Source: Schleiferia thermophila (GTDB taxonomy: Bacteria; Bacteroidota; Bacteroidia; Flavobacteriales; Schleiferiaceae). Taken from it: DNA of 64,000 nucleotides. Position 1 is the first letter of the stretch. Each line of letters opens with the position of its first letter. The stretch covers positions 636,513-700,512 of the forward strand of contig NZ_QPJS01000001.1 in NCBI RefSeq assembly GCF_003337435.1, in the 5' to 3' direction. A program made the translations under genes and the position numbers. This document shows positions 56,330 to 64,000 of this stretch, one piece after another. The notes beneath the pieces were generated by a model. It saw only the letters and a list, made by a program, of their open reading frames with translations, made no database searches and was not told the DNA's origin.

Positions 56330-58129
56330 TTAAAAGCAATACCTTCCTTCTTCAATGAGTTTTGAAGCAATGTGTCTTCTGATATTTTTTGGATTTACAG
56401 GCTGCTGGTATTTCGTAAAACGTTTCAGACCCATCAACAATATGCGCTGCTCATCGCCTTCAGTAAAGCTGTAAATAGCCTCTCTGGCAGCTTTTTGCAC
56501 TTTTTCCACAGCTAGAAATGTGTAAAGCTGCGCCATAAGGATCTGATATCGGGCAGCATCTTCACCATTGCGATGCAGGGTTTTCAACGCGCGCAATACG
56601 GTTGATTCCGCTACGTAAGTTTCTATTAATATATCCGCTGCATTGATCAGGATTTCCTGCTGGTCTTCTATCTGCATTCCAAACTTTTCAACTGCCTTGC
56701 CGGCTACCATAAGAAAGGCCTTTTTTAAGTTGTCTATGATTTCCATTTCCTGAGTGAGGGGCTTACTATAATCAGGAGCATCAAACGATGGAATTGCCAT
56801 TAATTCAGAGGCCACCTTCATGGCTGGTGTCATAAGGTCAAGCTGGCCTTTTATAGCTTTTTTCAGCAGCATGCCTACCGAAAGCATGCGGTTGATTTCG
56901 TTAGTACCTTCATAGATACGGGCAATTCGGATATCTCTGTATGCTGCTTCCATTGGAGTATCGGCACTGTACCCCATACCACCGTATATCTGCAGACCTT
57001 CATCTGCTACGAAGGACCCGGTTTCAGAACCGTGAACTTTTAACAGTGCGCATTCAATAGCAAATTCTTCTACCCCTTTCAGTTTTGCTTCCTGGGGATT
57101 CATACCAGAAGCTTCAAGTCTGGCGATGTTTTCTTCAATATCCTGACCAGCGCGATATGTGGCCGATTCGCTGGCAAACGTCCGTGTAGCCATATCGGCT
57201 AACTTCTGTTGAATAGCCCCAAAACTCGAGATGGGCACGCCAAACTGTACTCGTTCATTGGCATATTTTACCGCTAAGGTAGTAACGCGTCTGCAGGAAT
57301 CCAATACGGCAGCTGCCAGCTTAATGCGCCCGACATTTAGTGCATTCATGGCTATTTTAAAACCACCTCCACGTTCACCAAGCATGTTTTCTGCTGGTAT
57401 TTTACAATCGTTGAAAAAAACCTGACGGGTAGAGGATGCTCTGATGCCGAGTTTGTTTTCTTCTTCACCAAAGCTCATCCCCGGTGTGCCGCGCTCCACA
57501 ATAAAACCAGTGATATACTTGTCGTCTTCAATTCTAGCAAATACGATAAATAAGTCAGCAAAGCCAGCGTTGGAGATCCACATTTTCTGTCCGGTTATGC
57601 TCCATGTGTTGTCCGTCTTATTCCATACGGCCTTAGTTTTACCCGAATTGGCATCTGACCCGGCTCCCGGCTCAGTCAGACAATACGCACCCATCCATTC
57701 GCCGGTGGCCAGTTTTGGTAGATACTTTTTTTTCTGTTCTTCCGTGCCGTACAGCAATATCGGAAGGGTGCCAATACCGGTATGTGCTCCGTAGGCTGTG
57801 GAGAGTGAACCGGAGATTCCAGATATCCTGTCACATACCAGCATCGAGGTATTGAAGCCCATGCCAAGTCCGCCATATTCCTCAGGAACTGAAATTCCGA
57901 GCATACCCAGCTCTCCGAGTTTTTTCATGATCTGCAGGGTAAAATCGTAATCTTTTTCCTCAAACTTATGTCGTTGTGGTGCTACTTCCTTTTCAATGAA
58001 TTCTGTGCAGGCATTGGCCATCATCAGTTGCTCTTCTGTAAAATCTTCAGGGGTAAATATTTCTTCCCAGGATTGCGAGCGAATTACAAATTCACCTCCC
58101 TTTATTGGATTTTTTACGAGTGTTTCCAT
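56330..58129 (-). CDS. Acyl-CoA dehydrogenase
   Basis: A 599-residue FAD enzyme for the first step of beta-oxidation, longer than the 380-residue short-chain type because of a C-terminal extension as in very-long-chain members. The active site includes TEPGAGSD, the flavin segment NVGRIKLAAAVLDS and catalytic base E407 (IYEGTNEINR). The ATG at 58129 is the true start; an in-frame TTG 24 nt earlier is inside the promoter. Together with the crotonase at 6878 it points to fatty acid use. It is a single-gene unit. Confidence 0.94.
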   Translation of the reverse strand: METLVKNPIKGGEFVIRSQSWEEIFTPEDFTEEQLMMANACTEFIEKEVAPQRHKFEEKDYDFTLQIMKKLGELGMLGISVPEEYGGLGMGFNTSMLVCDRISGISGSLSTAYGAHTGIGTLPILLYGTEEQKKKYLPKLATGEWMGAYCLTEPGAGSDANSGKTKAVWNKTDNTWSITGQKMWISNAGFADLFIVFARIEDDKYITGFIVERGTPGMSFGEEENKLGIRASSTRQVFFNDCKIPAENMLGERGGGFKIAMNALNVGRIKLAAAVLDSCRRVTTLAVKYANERVQFGVPISSFGAIQQKLADMATRTFASESATYRAGQDIEENIARLEASGMNPQEAKLKGVEEFAIECALLKVHGSETGSFVADEGLQIYGGMGYSADTPMEAAYRDIRIARIYEGTNEINRMLSVGMLLKKAIKGQLDLMTPAMKVASELMAIPSFDAPDYSKPLTQEMEIIDNLKKAFLMVAGKAVEKFGMQIEDQQEILINAADILIETYVAESTVLRALKTLHRNGEDAARYQILMAQLYTFLAVEKVQKAAREAIYSFTEGDEQRILLMGLKRFTKYQQPVNPKNIRRHIASKLIEEGRYCF

Positions 58130-58150
58130 GATTTTAAGATTTAATTGCGT

Positions 58151-58158
58151 CAAATATA
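58151..58158 (-). promoter_or_regulatory. Predicted -7 box of the acyl-CoA dehydrogenase gene
   Basis: On the minus strand this reads TATATTTG, a full match, 21 nt before the ATG. Confidence 0.6.
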
Positions 58159-58338
58159 CTAAAAAAAGTTATGCATGCATAGTAATTTTTTAAATTTTCC
58201 GCTGCCTTAGTAGGTCATTTAGAAAAATATTCTGGACAATGTTGAGACCATTCAGGTTACTGTCCCGCAAATTTCATTTAATCTCGCATAAAGATAGGGT
58301 ATACGTATTTTTTAATATTTTCAAACTTGGCTGGTTTC

Positions 58339-58346
58339 TATTTTTG
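58339..58346 (+). promoter_or_regulatory. Predicted -7 promoter box of the S1/P1 nuclease gene
   Basis: TATTTTTG matches TAnnTTTG, 33 nt before the ATG. Confidence 0.55.
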
Positions 58347-58379
58347 ACCACCTTTAAATGGTAATTCGGTGTGCATTGT

Positions 58380-59153
58380 ATGAAAAAAAATATTTGGTAT
58401 TTACTGCTGTTGGTTCTTTATTCTTTTAGCAATCAATTGTTTGGATGGGGTCAGACCGGCCATAGAATCACCGGGGCTATAGCTGAAAAATACCTCACCT
58501 CCAAGGCACGCCGGAATATTCAAAAACTCATAGGCAAAGAATCTCTTGCCATGGTAAGTACTTGGATGGACGAAATCAGGAGCGAACCCGCCTACAACCA
58601 TACGCATGATTGGCATTGGGTGACGATACCCGATGGTATGACCTACGAACAATCCGAAAAAAATCCAAACGGCGATATCATTGAAGCCATTCAAAGGCTT
58701 TCCAATGTACTGAAGAACAAAAGTGAGACCGACTCTGCCAGGCGCGATGCCTTGAAAATGCTCGTGCATCTGGTAGGCGATATTCATCAACCCCTCCATG
58801 TAGGCCGAGGCGACGATCGGGGAGGTAATGACGTAAAAGTCCGTTGGTTCGGTCAGAATTCCAATCTGCACAGAGTGTGGGACAGCGATATGATCGAAGC
58901 ATACAAACTTTCGTATACTGAATATGCTGATTATATCCTTAGAAAATACAGCAAGCAGGCCAACAGTTGGAAGTCAACCAACCCTCTTCAGTGGGCCTAT
59001 GAATCAATGCAACCCAGAGAACAAATCTACGATTTTGATCCCAAAAAATCCCTGGGATTTGAATACCATTACAAAATGCGTGACCTGTATGAGATGCGCC
59101 TGATGCAGGCTGGTGTAAGGATTGCAGCCCTTCTCAATGAAATATTCTCGTGA
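58380..59153 (+). CDS. S1/P1 nuclease family, exported
   Basis: A 257-residue zinc-dependent single-strand nuclease/3'-nucleotidase. The signal peptide is cleaved just before W23, which as the mature N-terminal residue is a zinc ligand in this family, and WGQTGHR follows (H28). The HTHDWHWV and GDIHQPLHV segments carry further ligands, as does the HRVWDSDM motif. It probably scavenges nucleic acids outside the cytoplasm. A GTG nine bases upstream is in frame but the ATG is preferred. Confidence 0.9.
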   Translation: MKKNIWYLLLLVLYSFSNQLFGWGQTGHRITGAIAEKYLTSKARRNIQKLIGKESLAMVSTWMDEIRSEPAYNHTHDWHWVTIPDGMTYEQSEKNPNGDIIEAIQRLSNVLKNKSETDSARRDALKMLVHLVGDIHQPLHVGRGDDRGGNDVKVRWFGQNSNLHRVWDSDMIEAYKLSYTEYADYILRKYSKQANSWKSTNPLQWAYESMQPREQIYDFDPKKSLGFEYHYKMRDLYEMRLMQAGVRIAALLNEIFS

Positions 59154-59351
59154 ATGTAATCGTTTTTTCGGGCTTTTATTCTGATAATTATTATTTTTTG
59201 AGTTGATAAGGCTCAGCCTTAGTTTGGTAAATCTTTTTTTTTTCACGTTGTCATTTCAGTCTTTTAGGAACTGAAGGATAAATCTAGAAATTTCACAAAA
59301 AAAATAAACCATTTAGTGAAATTTCGCTAACAATAAAATTTCGATTAATGC

Positions 59352-59359
59352 TATGTTTG
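59352..59359 (+). promoter_or_regulatory. Predicted -7 promoter box of a small orphan gene
   Basis: TATGTTTG matches TAnnTTTG, 40 nt before the ATG at 59400. Confidence 0.55.
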
Positions 59360-59399
59360 CAACGGGAAAACTAACCATATAACCTCAAAACCAATCCTC

Positions 59400-59732
59400 A
59401 TGAAAACAATTCTGAGCCAACGTTCTGTCCAGTTTCTCAACAAGAGCATCGCCAGTCAGGCCTCACAGTACAACTCACCCTTGACCTTAGCTGTACAGCA
59501 GCTGAGTATGGGCAACTACTCGCCCCTGGAAAATTATCTGAAAGAGAAGTTGTTACTTATAGACGACCCGGATATGCGTGCGCAGGTAATCGACAATTTT
59601 TTTTCAAAAGTGAAACAACTTATACAATCTCTCCGTCATAATGCTGCTTTAGAACACGACCTCTATGAGATTGAAAAAATGGAAAAAGCAGAGGTCTACC
59701 TTCCCATTCTTATGAAAAAATTCAGGAGATGA
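59400..59732 (+). CDS. Small soluble helical protein, unknown
   Basis: A 110-residue protein I cannot assign. It lacks a signal peptide and membrane helices. It has mixed helical composition, with a serine-rich N-terminal part and two long amphipathic helices in the C-terminal half (LENYLKEKLLLI and KQLIQSLRHNAALEHDLYEIE). It has its own promoter box and terminator, so it is expressed alone. Confidence 0.7.
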   Translation: MKTILSQRSVQFLNKSIASQASQYNSPLTLAVQQLSMGNYSPLENYLKEKLLLIDDPDMRAQVIDNFFSKVKQLIQSLRHNAALEHDLYEIEKMEKAEVYLPILMKKFRR

Positions 59733-59754
59733 CTGCAGATTGATTTCTAAAAGG

Positions 59755-59779
59755 TCCCCTTACTTTAAGGGGATTTTTT
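59755..59779 (+). terminator. Rho-independent terminator of the small orphan gene
   Basis: Stem TCCCCTTA (59755-59762) and TAAGGGGA (59766-59773) with a 3-nt loop and a six-T tract. It abuts the stop codon of the convergent DUF3050 gene and may also serve it weakly. Confidence 0.85.
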
Positions 59780-60569
59780 ATATTTCTACTTCTCTGGATG
59801 TGGATATCTGCTTCAGTATTGCATCCCAAAGCAGCTTTCGCATTTCCAGAGCTTTTGTTGCAGCCTCCAGTGCTTCCTCCCATTTTATTTGGTTAGTACC
59901 ACACAGGCCGGCGACCATTTCCAGAGCCAGATGGCTATGATGCTCCCCATCGACCTGTATATGCCGCTCAATGTAATATTTGAATGCACTGATCCTCTCC
60001 GGAAACTCCCGGTGAAGTTGGTCAATAATGGAGAGAAACATGTCCGGAATTAAATCCTCTCTACCGAAAGTGAATACGGCTGCGATCTGATGTAATTTAT
60101 TACTTTGTATGATTTGAAAAGTAAAATTTAAAAATTCGATTACTCCTCTTGGTACTTCCGTTAGGCGGATGGCTGTACCTACATCACCGGTTGCTTGTAA
60201 GTGTTTAATAAATTGTCTGATGGAGGCAGTATTGGCTCCTGCACGTTCCATAGCGTCAAGGTACATTTCAAAATGACTGCTTCTCCTGCTCTCATAGTCC
60301 AAGTCCGATTCTTCACCGATAACTATTTCATTGATCAGATAGCGAATATTTGCGTCACCTACCGGTAGCCATGGCACCGTTGTACACGTCAGTTGGTTTT
60401 GTAAGGATTTGAGTAGCGACATAAAATCCCACACCGCATACACGTGATGTTCCATAAAAGTGTATATGTGCTCCATGGAGTGGATTTTGGCATATACCGG
60501 ATGCTCAATGATCTGCCTGCGAAGTGGTTGGATAATTTTTTTAATGTGTTCGATCTGGCCTGAATTCAT
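59778..60569 (-). CDS. DUF3050 family protein, haem-oxygenase-like fold
   Basis: A 263-residue all-helical protein matching DUF3050, part of the haem-oxygenase-like diiron superfamily. Candidate metal ligands are spread over the helices as in that fold: MEHHVYAVWDF, NEIVIGEESD, SSHFEMYL, and RHIQVDGEHHSHLALEM near the end. Members include N-oxygenases and desaturases, but the reaction of DUF3050 proteins is not established. No cofactor or biosynthetic gene lies beside it. Confidence 0.82.
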   Translation of the reverse strand: MNSGQIEHIKKIIQPLRRQIIEHPVYAKIHSMEHIYTFMEHHVYAVWDFMSLLKSLQNQLTCTTVPWLPVGDANIRYLINEIVIGEESDLDYESRRSSHFEMYLDAMERAGANTASIRQFIKHLQATGDVGTAIRLTEVPRGVIEFLNFTFQIIQSNKLHQIAAVFTFGREDLIPDMFLSIIDQLHREFPERISAFKYYIERHIQVDGEHHSHLALEMVAGLCGTNQIKWEEALEAATKALEMRKLLWDAILKQISTSREVEI

Positions 60570-60680
60570 ACTGTTTTAATTTTCAACAAAAAAAAACATC
60601 ATCTGTACGGGCTTGTTTGCATCAACGGCAGACGCAGGACGGGATTACCAAAAATTTAGGATTTCTTCGGATTGGGCAGA

Positions 60681-62426
60681 TCAGAAGTTGGTAGTTATAG
60701 TCATGGTAATGCCATTGGATGGAGGAACCACTCTGCAGATTCCCCCTACGCAGAAGATGCCCCGCATTTGCCGTCCATAATTGAGCTGAAATCTGGTGGT
60801 ATTTAGTGTGTACCCCATCGAGCCCAGTGTATAATGAAGTCGTTCTTCGGGATTTGGATTACCGTAGTTCCACGAATTTTGAACTGCCAAAAACCAGTGT
60901 GGTGATACACTGTATTCAGCCAATACCATCAGCCAGTCACCCCTGTCTTGTTTGGTAAACATCCCTTGTATTTCGGAACGAAGGCTGTGACGGGGTCTGA
61001 ATTTGTAGAGCATTTCTATCACAAAGGCATTGATAAATATCAGATTTTGGTAACCCCTCTGGATAATTTCCGCATCTGTGATCCCTTTTTCCAGCACTTC
61101 CTGGTTATAGGTAAAATTGTAATACGTAAAAGTGGATTTCAGATTTCTGTTGATGGTTTTTCTGATTTCGATGTTCAGGTCTTTAAAATAAGTCACAGGT
61201 CCCCTTTGCCAGGGATTGGAAGTATAACCTTTGGTGCCTGCCCATGTGCAATCGATTATCTCCTCCGGATTTATCTGGCTGTAAATGGGTCTTTTGTCCA
61301 CAAATTGACGGTCGATGGACGATATATCTGAGTAATTGACTGCTACGGTAGTTCCATATTTTCCGCCGAGAGGTGTGCCTTTTTTAAAAGTATACGACAC
61401 CTCCAGTTGTATGCCCATCTCACCATTGGGTTGTACAGCATTGGGATATAAAGCTGGCAAGGTGTAGGTGTGCAGTTTGGTGGTGGGGGGAAGAAAGTTG
61501 ATCTGAGCATCAATCAATGAAGCATTGCGATCCGAACGAAAACTCATGTTGTCAATACGCTTTGCTGTGGCCATTGCACTAAAGCCTTTGGAAGCATAAG
61601 TGAGCGTAGTCAAAAATCCCGTACCGTGTCTAAAGATAAAACCGTTGTCAAATGAAGGGTCATTGATTTTGTAAACGAATTCGCTACTGAGACCAAAATT
61701 TCCCCGTTGAATAAACATTCTCCATGCTGAGGATCCTACGTTTTCGGGTAGGTTGAGTACCGGATCGACTGCCCGCTGATACTTACTGACGAAGGAGGCT
61801 CCCAATGTGATGCTCCAAGGGGAATTTTCAATACGTGAAACATTTTCATTGAGCACCCACTCTACATCCAGTCCTCTCACAATGCCGGGAGCTTTAGCAA
61901 AATAAAGTCTTTGTCTGCCAATCACACCCTTCAGATATAATCCCTTAGCAGGTCGGTAGCGCAGTCGTATGCCGTCCATCGCATTGTCGAGTCCCAATCC
62001 GCGTTCTTCAAAGGACCGGAATATCATCCCGCTGCCAAATTGCTCATAATAATTTCCTACGGTGACATCCAGTCCATCTTTTTCAAATCTGAGAAAGCGA
62101 AAAGGAATACCTTCTCCTCTGAAACCTTCAGGGAGCCCTAGCAAATTGTTTTGATAATTTTCATAACGCAAACCAGCAGAAAAACTGCCCTGAGTATAGA
62201 TGAAGTTGGCAAAACCAGCTGCCAACAAGCGCTCTCTTGGAAAAAATTCACCCGTAGGATCGATGGCCTCATCTCTGAAATAGTATTGCACATCGGTCTG
62301 AAAATTTCCGTGAAGTTCGCCTTTTGGGGGATCATTTTGTGCAATTAGCCTAAGATTAACGAAACACAGGTATAAAAATATGGTGTAGCCGTTTTTCAAT
62401 TCAGATAGTTTTATCAGCACAAACAT
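60681..62426 (-). CDS. DUF6029 outer-membrane beta-barrel protein
   Basis: A 581-residue exported protein with a signal peptide (about 29 residues, ending LIAQ) and a repetitive strand pattern with aromatic girdle residues over nearly its whole length, ending TMTITTNF. It matches the Bacteroidota family DUF6029 (FQTDVQYYFRDEAI, GSGMIFRSFEERGLG, NAMDGIRLRY). The role of the family is not known; a large barrel porin or a secretion-associated channel is possible. It is a single gene divergent from ffh. Confidence 0.82.
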   Translation of the reverse strand: MFVLIKLSELKNGYTIFLYLCFVNLRLIAQNDPPKGELHGNFQTDVQYYFRDEAIDPTGEFFPRERLLAAGFANFIYTQGSFSAGLRYENYQNNLLGLPEGFRGEGIPFRFLRFEKDGLDVTVGNYYEQFGSGMIFRSFEERGLGLDNAMDGIRLRYRPAKGLYLKGVIGRQRLYFAKAPGIVRGLDVEWVLNENVSRIENSPWSITLGASFVSKYQRAVDPVLNLPENVGSSAWRMFIQRGNFGLSSEFVYKINDPSFDNGFIFRHGTGFLTTLTYASKGFSAMATAKRIDNMSFRSDRNASLIDAQINFLPPTTKLHTYTLPALYPNAVQPNGEMGIQLEVSYTFKKGTPLGGKYGTTVAVNYSDISSIDRQFVDKRPIYSQINPEEIIDCTWAGTKGYTSNPWQRGPVTYFKDLNIEIRKTINRNLKSTFTYYNFTYNQEVLEKGITDAEIIQRGYQNLIFINAFVIEMLYKFRPRHSLRSEIQGMFTKQDRGDWLMVLAEYSVSPHWFLAVQNSWNYGNPNPEERLHYTLGSMGYTLNTTRFQLNYGRQMRGIFCVGGICRVVPPSNGITMTITTNF

Positions 62427-62575
62427 AAGTGGTTAGCTTTAAACTAAAAGCGGGTACTCTTCCGGGCTTTGCATTATAAACTGTCCTCAGCAGATGGAAA
62501 CTGCTTCTAAAAGTATATACAAAAGCGTGTAAGGTGTTGCATGTATTAAACCACCTCCATATAAATAGCGATCAA

Positions 62576-62583
62576 TACCTTTG
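62576..62583 (+). promoter_or_regulatory. Predicted -7 promoter box of ffh
   Basis: TACCTTTG matches TAnnTTTG, 19 nt before the ffh ATG at 62603. Confidence 0.55.
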
Positions 62584-62602
62584 CAGCCCAAAAAATCCGA
62601 AA

Positions 62603-63931
62603 ATGTTTGAGAATCTTTCAGACAAAATTGATAAAGCTCTGCACATACTCAAAGGTCATGGAAAAATCACAGAAGTCAATGTCGCAGATACCTTGAAAGA
62701 AGTCCGCAGAGCCTTGCTCGATGCTGATGTCAACTTCAAGATCGCAAAAGAGTTTACCAATTCTGTTAAAGAAAAAGCCCTTGGACAGAAGGTACTTACC
62801 TCTCTGCAACCCGGGCAACTTCTTGTCAAAATTATGCGCGATGAAATGGCCGCGCTGATGGGAAGTAAGGCAGCTGATATCAGTTTACAAGGCAATCCAG
62901 CTGTTGTACTAATTGCAGGCCTTCAAGGTAGTGGTAAGACTACCTTTTCGGCCAAATTGGCCAATTTTCTGAAGCGAAAAAAAGGCCGCAATCCAATGCT
63001 TGTGGCAGCTGACGTGTATCGACCAGCAGCCATTGACCAGCTTAAAGTATTGGGCGAACAAATTCAGGTTCCGGTTTTTGCCATCGAGGGCAATAAAAAT
63101 CCAGTAGAAATCGCCCAAAAAGGTATAGAACATGCAAAAACTCTAGGCCACAATGTGGTAATTGTGGATACAGCCGGCCGTCTGTCAGTGGACCAGGAAA
63201 TGATGGATGAAATTGCACGGATACACAGGGCAGTGAAACCATCGGAAACCCTCTTTGTGGTCGATGCTATGACAGGTCAGGATGCGGTCAATACAGCCAA
63301 AGCCTTCAATGAGGTACTCGATTTTGACGGAGTTGTTCTGACGAAACTCGATGGCGACACCCGTGGCGGGGCAGCCCTCACCATAAAAGCCACTGTAAAC
63401 AAACCCATTAAATTTGTGGGTACAGGCGAAAAAATGGATGCAATTGACATCTTTCATCCTGACCGTATGGCCGATCGCATTTTGGGAATGGGTGATGTAG
63501 TGTCGCTGGTAGAAAGAGCCCAGGAACAGTACAATGAGGAAGAAGCACGAAGACTCAACAAAAAAATTGCGACCAATAAGTTTGACTTCGAGGACTTTTT
63601 CAGCCAGATTCAGCAAATAAAGAAAATGGGCAATGTAAAAGACCTCATGGGTATGCTTCCAGGTATGAATAAAGTAATGAAAAATATTGACATCGACGAA
63701 AATGCTTTTAAACACATCGAGGCCATCATCCAGTCCATGACTCCTCAGGAGCGCAGAAATCCGGAAATTCTCAATGGCTCACGGAAAAAGCGAATTGCCA
63801 TGGGTAGTGGACGCGACATTTCAGAAGTAAATAAGCTCATTAAACAATTTGAAGATATGAAGAAAGTAATGAAAATCATGCAGTCAGGGGGTCCCAGAGG
63901 ATTGACCGGGCTGATGCGTGGAATGCGTTAA
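62603..63931 (+). CDS. ffh: Signal recognition particle protein Ffh
   Basis: A 442-residue SRP GTPase that targets nascent membrane proteins. The N domain, the G domain with GLQGSGKTT, DTAGRL and TKLDGD, and the methionine-rich M domain (LMGMLPGMNKV, GSGRDISEVNKLIKQF) are all complete. The frame is open to 62534, but the extra residues include the promoter, so the ATG at 62603 is chosen. folD follows after 14 nt. Confidence 0.96.
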   Translation: MFENLSDKIDKALHILKGHGKITEVNVADTLKEVRRALLDADVNFKIAKEFTNSVKEKALGQKVLTSLQPGQLLVKIMRDEMAALMGSKAADISLQGNPAVVLIAGLQGSGKTTFSAKLANFLKRKKGRNPMLVAADVYRPAAIDQLKVLGEQIQVPVFAIEGNKNPVEIAQKGIEHAKTLGHNVVIVDTAGRLSVDQEMMDEIARIHRAVKPSETLFVVDAMTGQDAVNTAKAFNEVLDFDGVVLTKLDGDTRGGAALTIKATVNKPIKFVGTGEKMDAIDIFHPDRMADRILGMGDVVSLVERAQEQYNEEEARRLNKKIATNKFDFEDFFSQIQQIKKMGNVKDLMGMLPGMNKVMKNIDIDENAFKHIEAIIQSMTPQERRNPEILNGSRKKRIAMGSGRDISEVNKLIKQFEDMKKVMKIMQSGGPRGLTGLMRGMR

Positions 63932-63945
63932 AAATTCAATGGTCC

Positions 63946-64000
63946 ATGATTTTACTCGATGGCATAAAAACCTCTCAGGAACTTCGTACCGAAATCGCAA
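63946..64000 (+). CDS. folD: FolD N-terminus, cut by window edge
   Basis: Eighteen codons (MILLDGIKTSQELR...) that match the start of methylenetetrahydrofolate dehydrogenase/cyclohydrolase (family start xxLDGxxxAxxI). Only the first residues are seen, so the call rests on this short motif and on the common ffh-folD order in the phylum. Confidence 0.7.
   Translation, partial: MILLDGIKTSQELRTEIA

Noticed and set aside
62534-62602. N-terminal extension of Ffh
   Set aside because: The stretch contains the -7 box; the family start is at 62603.
1-64000. CRISPR arrays, tRNA or rRNA genes, transposases, prophage
   Set aside because: I looked for regular repeats, tRNA arms, rRNA-like sequence and transposase or integrase motifs on both strands and found none I can support.

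Overview
This window reads as a chromosome fragment of a Bacteroidota bacterium, probably an aerobic or microaerobic heterotroph of the Saprospiria/Chitinophagia side of the phylum. The phylum call rests on four things seen directly. At least a dozen genes have the Bacteroidota -7 promoter box TAnnTTTG just upstream. One secreted esterase ends in a type IX secretion (T9SS) sorting domain. Phylum-typical families are present (BatA/DUF58, DUF6029, PyrC without its metal motif, a bacterial deoxyhypusine-synthase homologue, bacillithiol synthase BshA). The RecQ and MutL sequences also look phylum-typical. The finer placement is inference. The DNA is moderately AT-rich. I see no rRNA, tRNA, CRISPR array, prophage or intact insertion sequence.

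Layout. 1-5.3 kb: the 3' part of a BatA-like gene, a dihydroorotase-like protein and an M1 aminopeptidase. 5.4-13 kb: a NtrY-like histidine kinase overlapping an enoyl-CoA hydratase, a deoxyhypusine-synthase-like enzyme with a hyperacidic small protein, a T9SS esterase, dCMP deaminase, a C-terminal processing protease and thioredoxin. 13-24 kb: DUF58, an exopolysaccharide tyrosine kinase, then a tightly overlapped run cysQ-dgkA-small membrane protein-mutL, two rhomboid proteases, a membrane EEP phosphatase and hemL. 24-30 kb: an orphan ABC permease and an alpha-amylase lipoprotein on the minus strand, then a catalytically degenerate M23 protein and a GH3-type adenylating enzyme. 30.5-38.3 kb: recQ, rnhB, a glycosyltransferase, a 1.8-kb gene-poor stretch, and an operon ridA-outer membrane protein-NYN/cold-shock protein.

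38.4-49.5 kb: bshA, an EEP-family hydrolase, then a signalling block made of a lone receiver domain, a CheB-CheR-PAS fusion, a very large multi-PAS histidine kinase, a MarC membrane protein, and a PAS protein ending in a kinase dimerisation helix with no ATPase domain. 49.6-53.6 kb: purK-arginase-argS operon (minus strand). 53.8-58.2 kb: pyruvate dehydrogenase E1-alpha and E2 facing an acyl-CoA dehydrogenase, separated by two opposed terminators. 58.3-64 kb: S1/P1 nuclease, a small orphan protein, a DUF3050 haem-oxygenase-fold protein, a DUF6029 outer-membrane protein, ffh and the first 18 codons of folD.

Most of the window is ordinary housekeeping. The parts most worth a second look are the split CheB/CheR-PAS-kinase block, the kinase-like protein without an ATPase domain, the deoxyhypusine-synthase homologue beside an acidic-tailed protein, the NYN-cold-shock fusion, several pseudo-enzymes (PyrC-like, M23-like), and promoters placed so close to start codons that the mRNAs should be leaderless.
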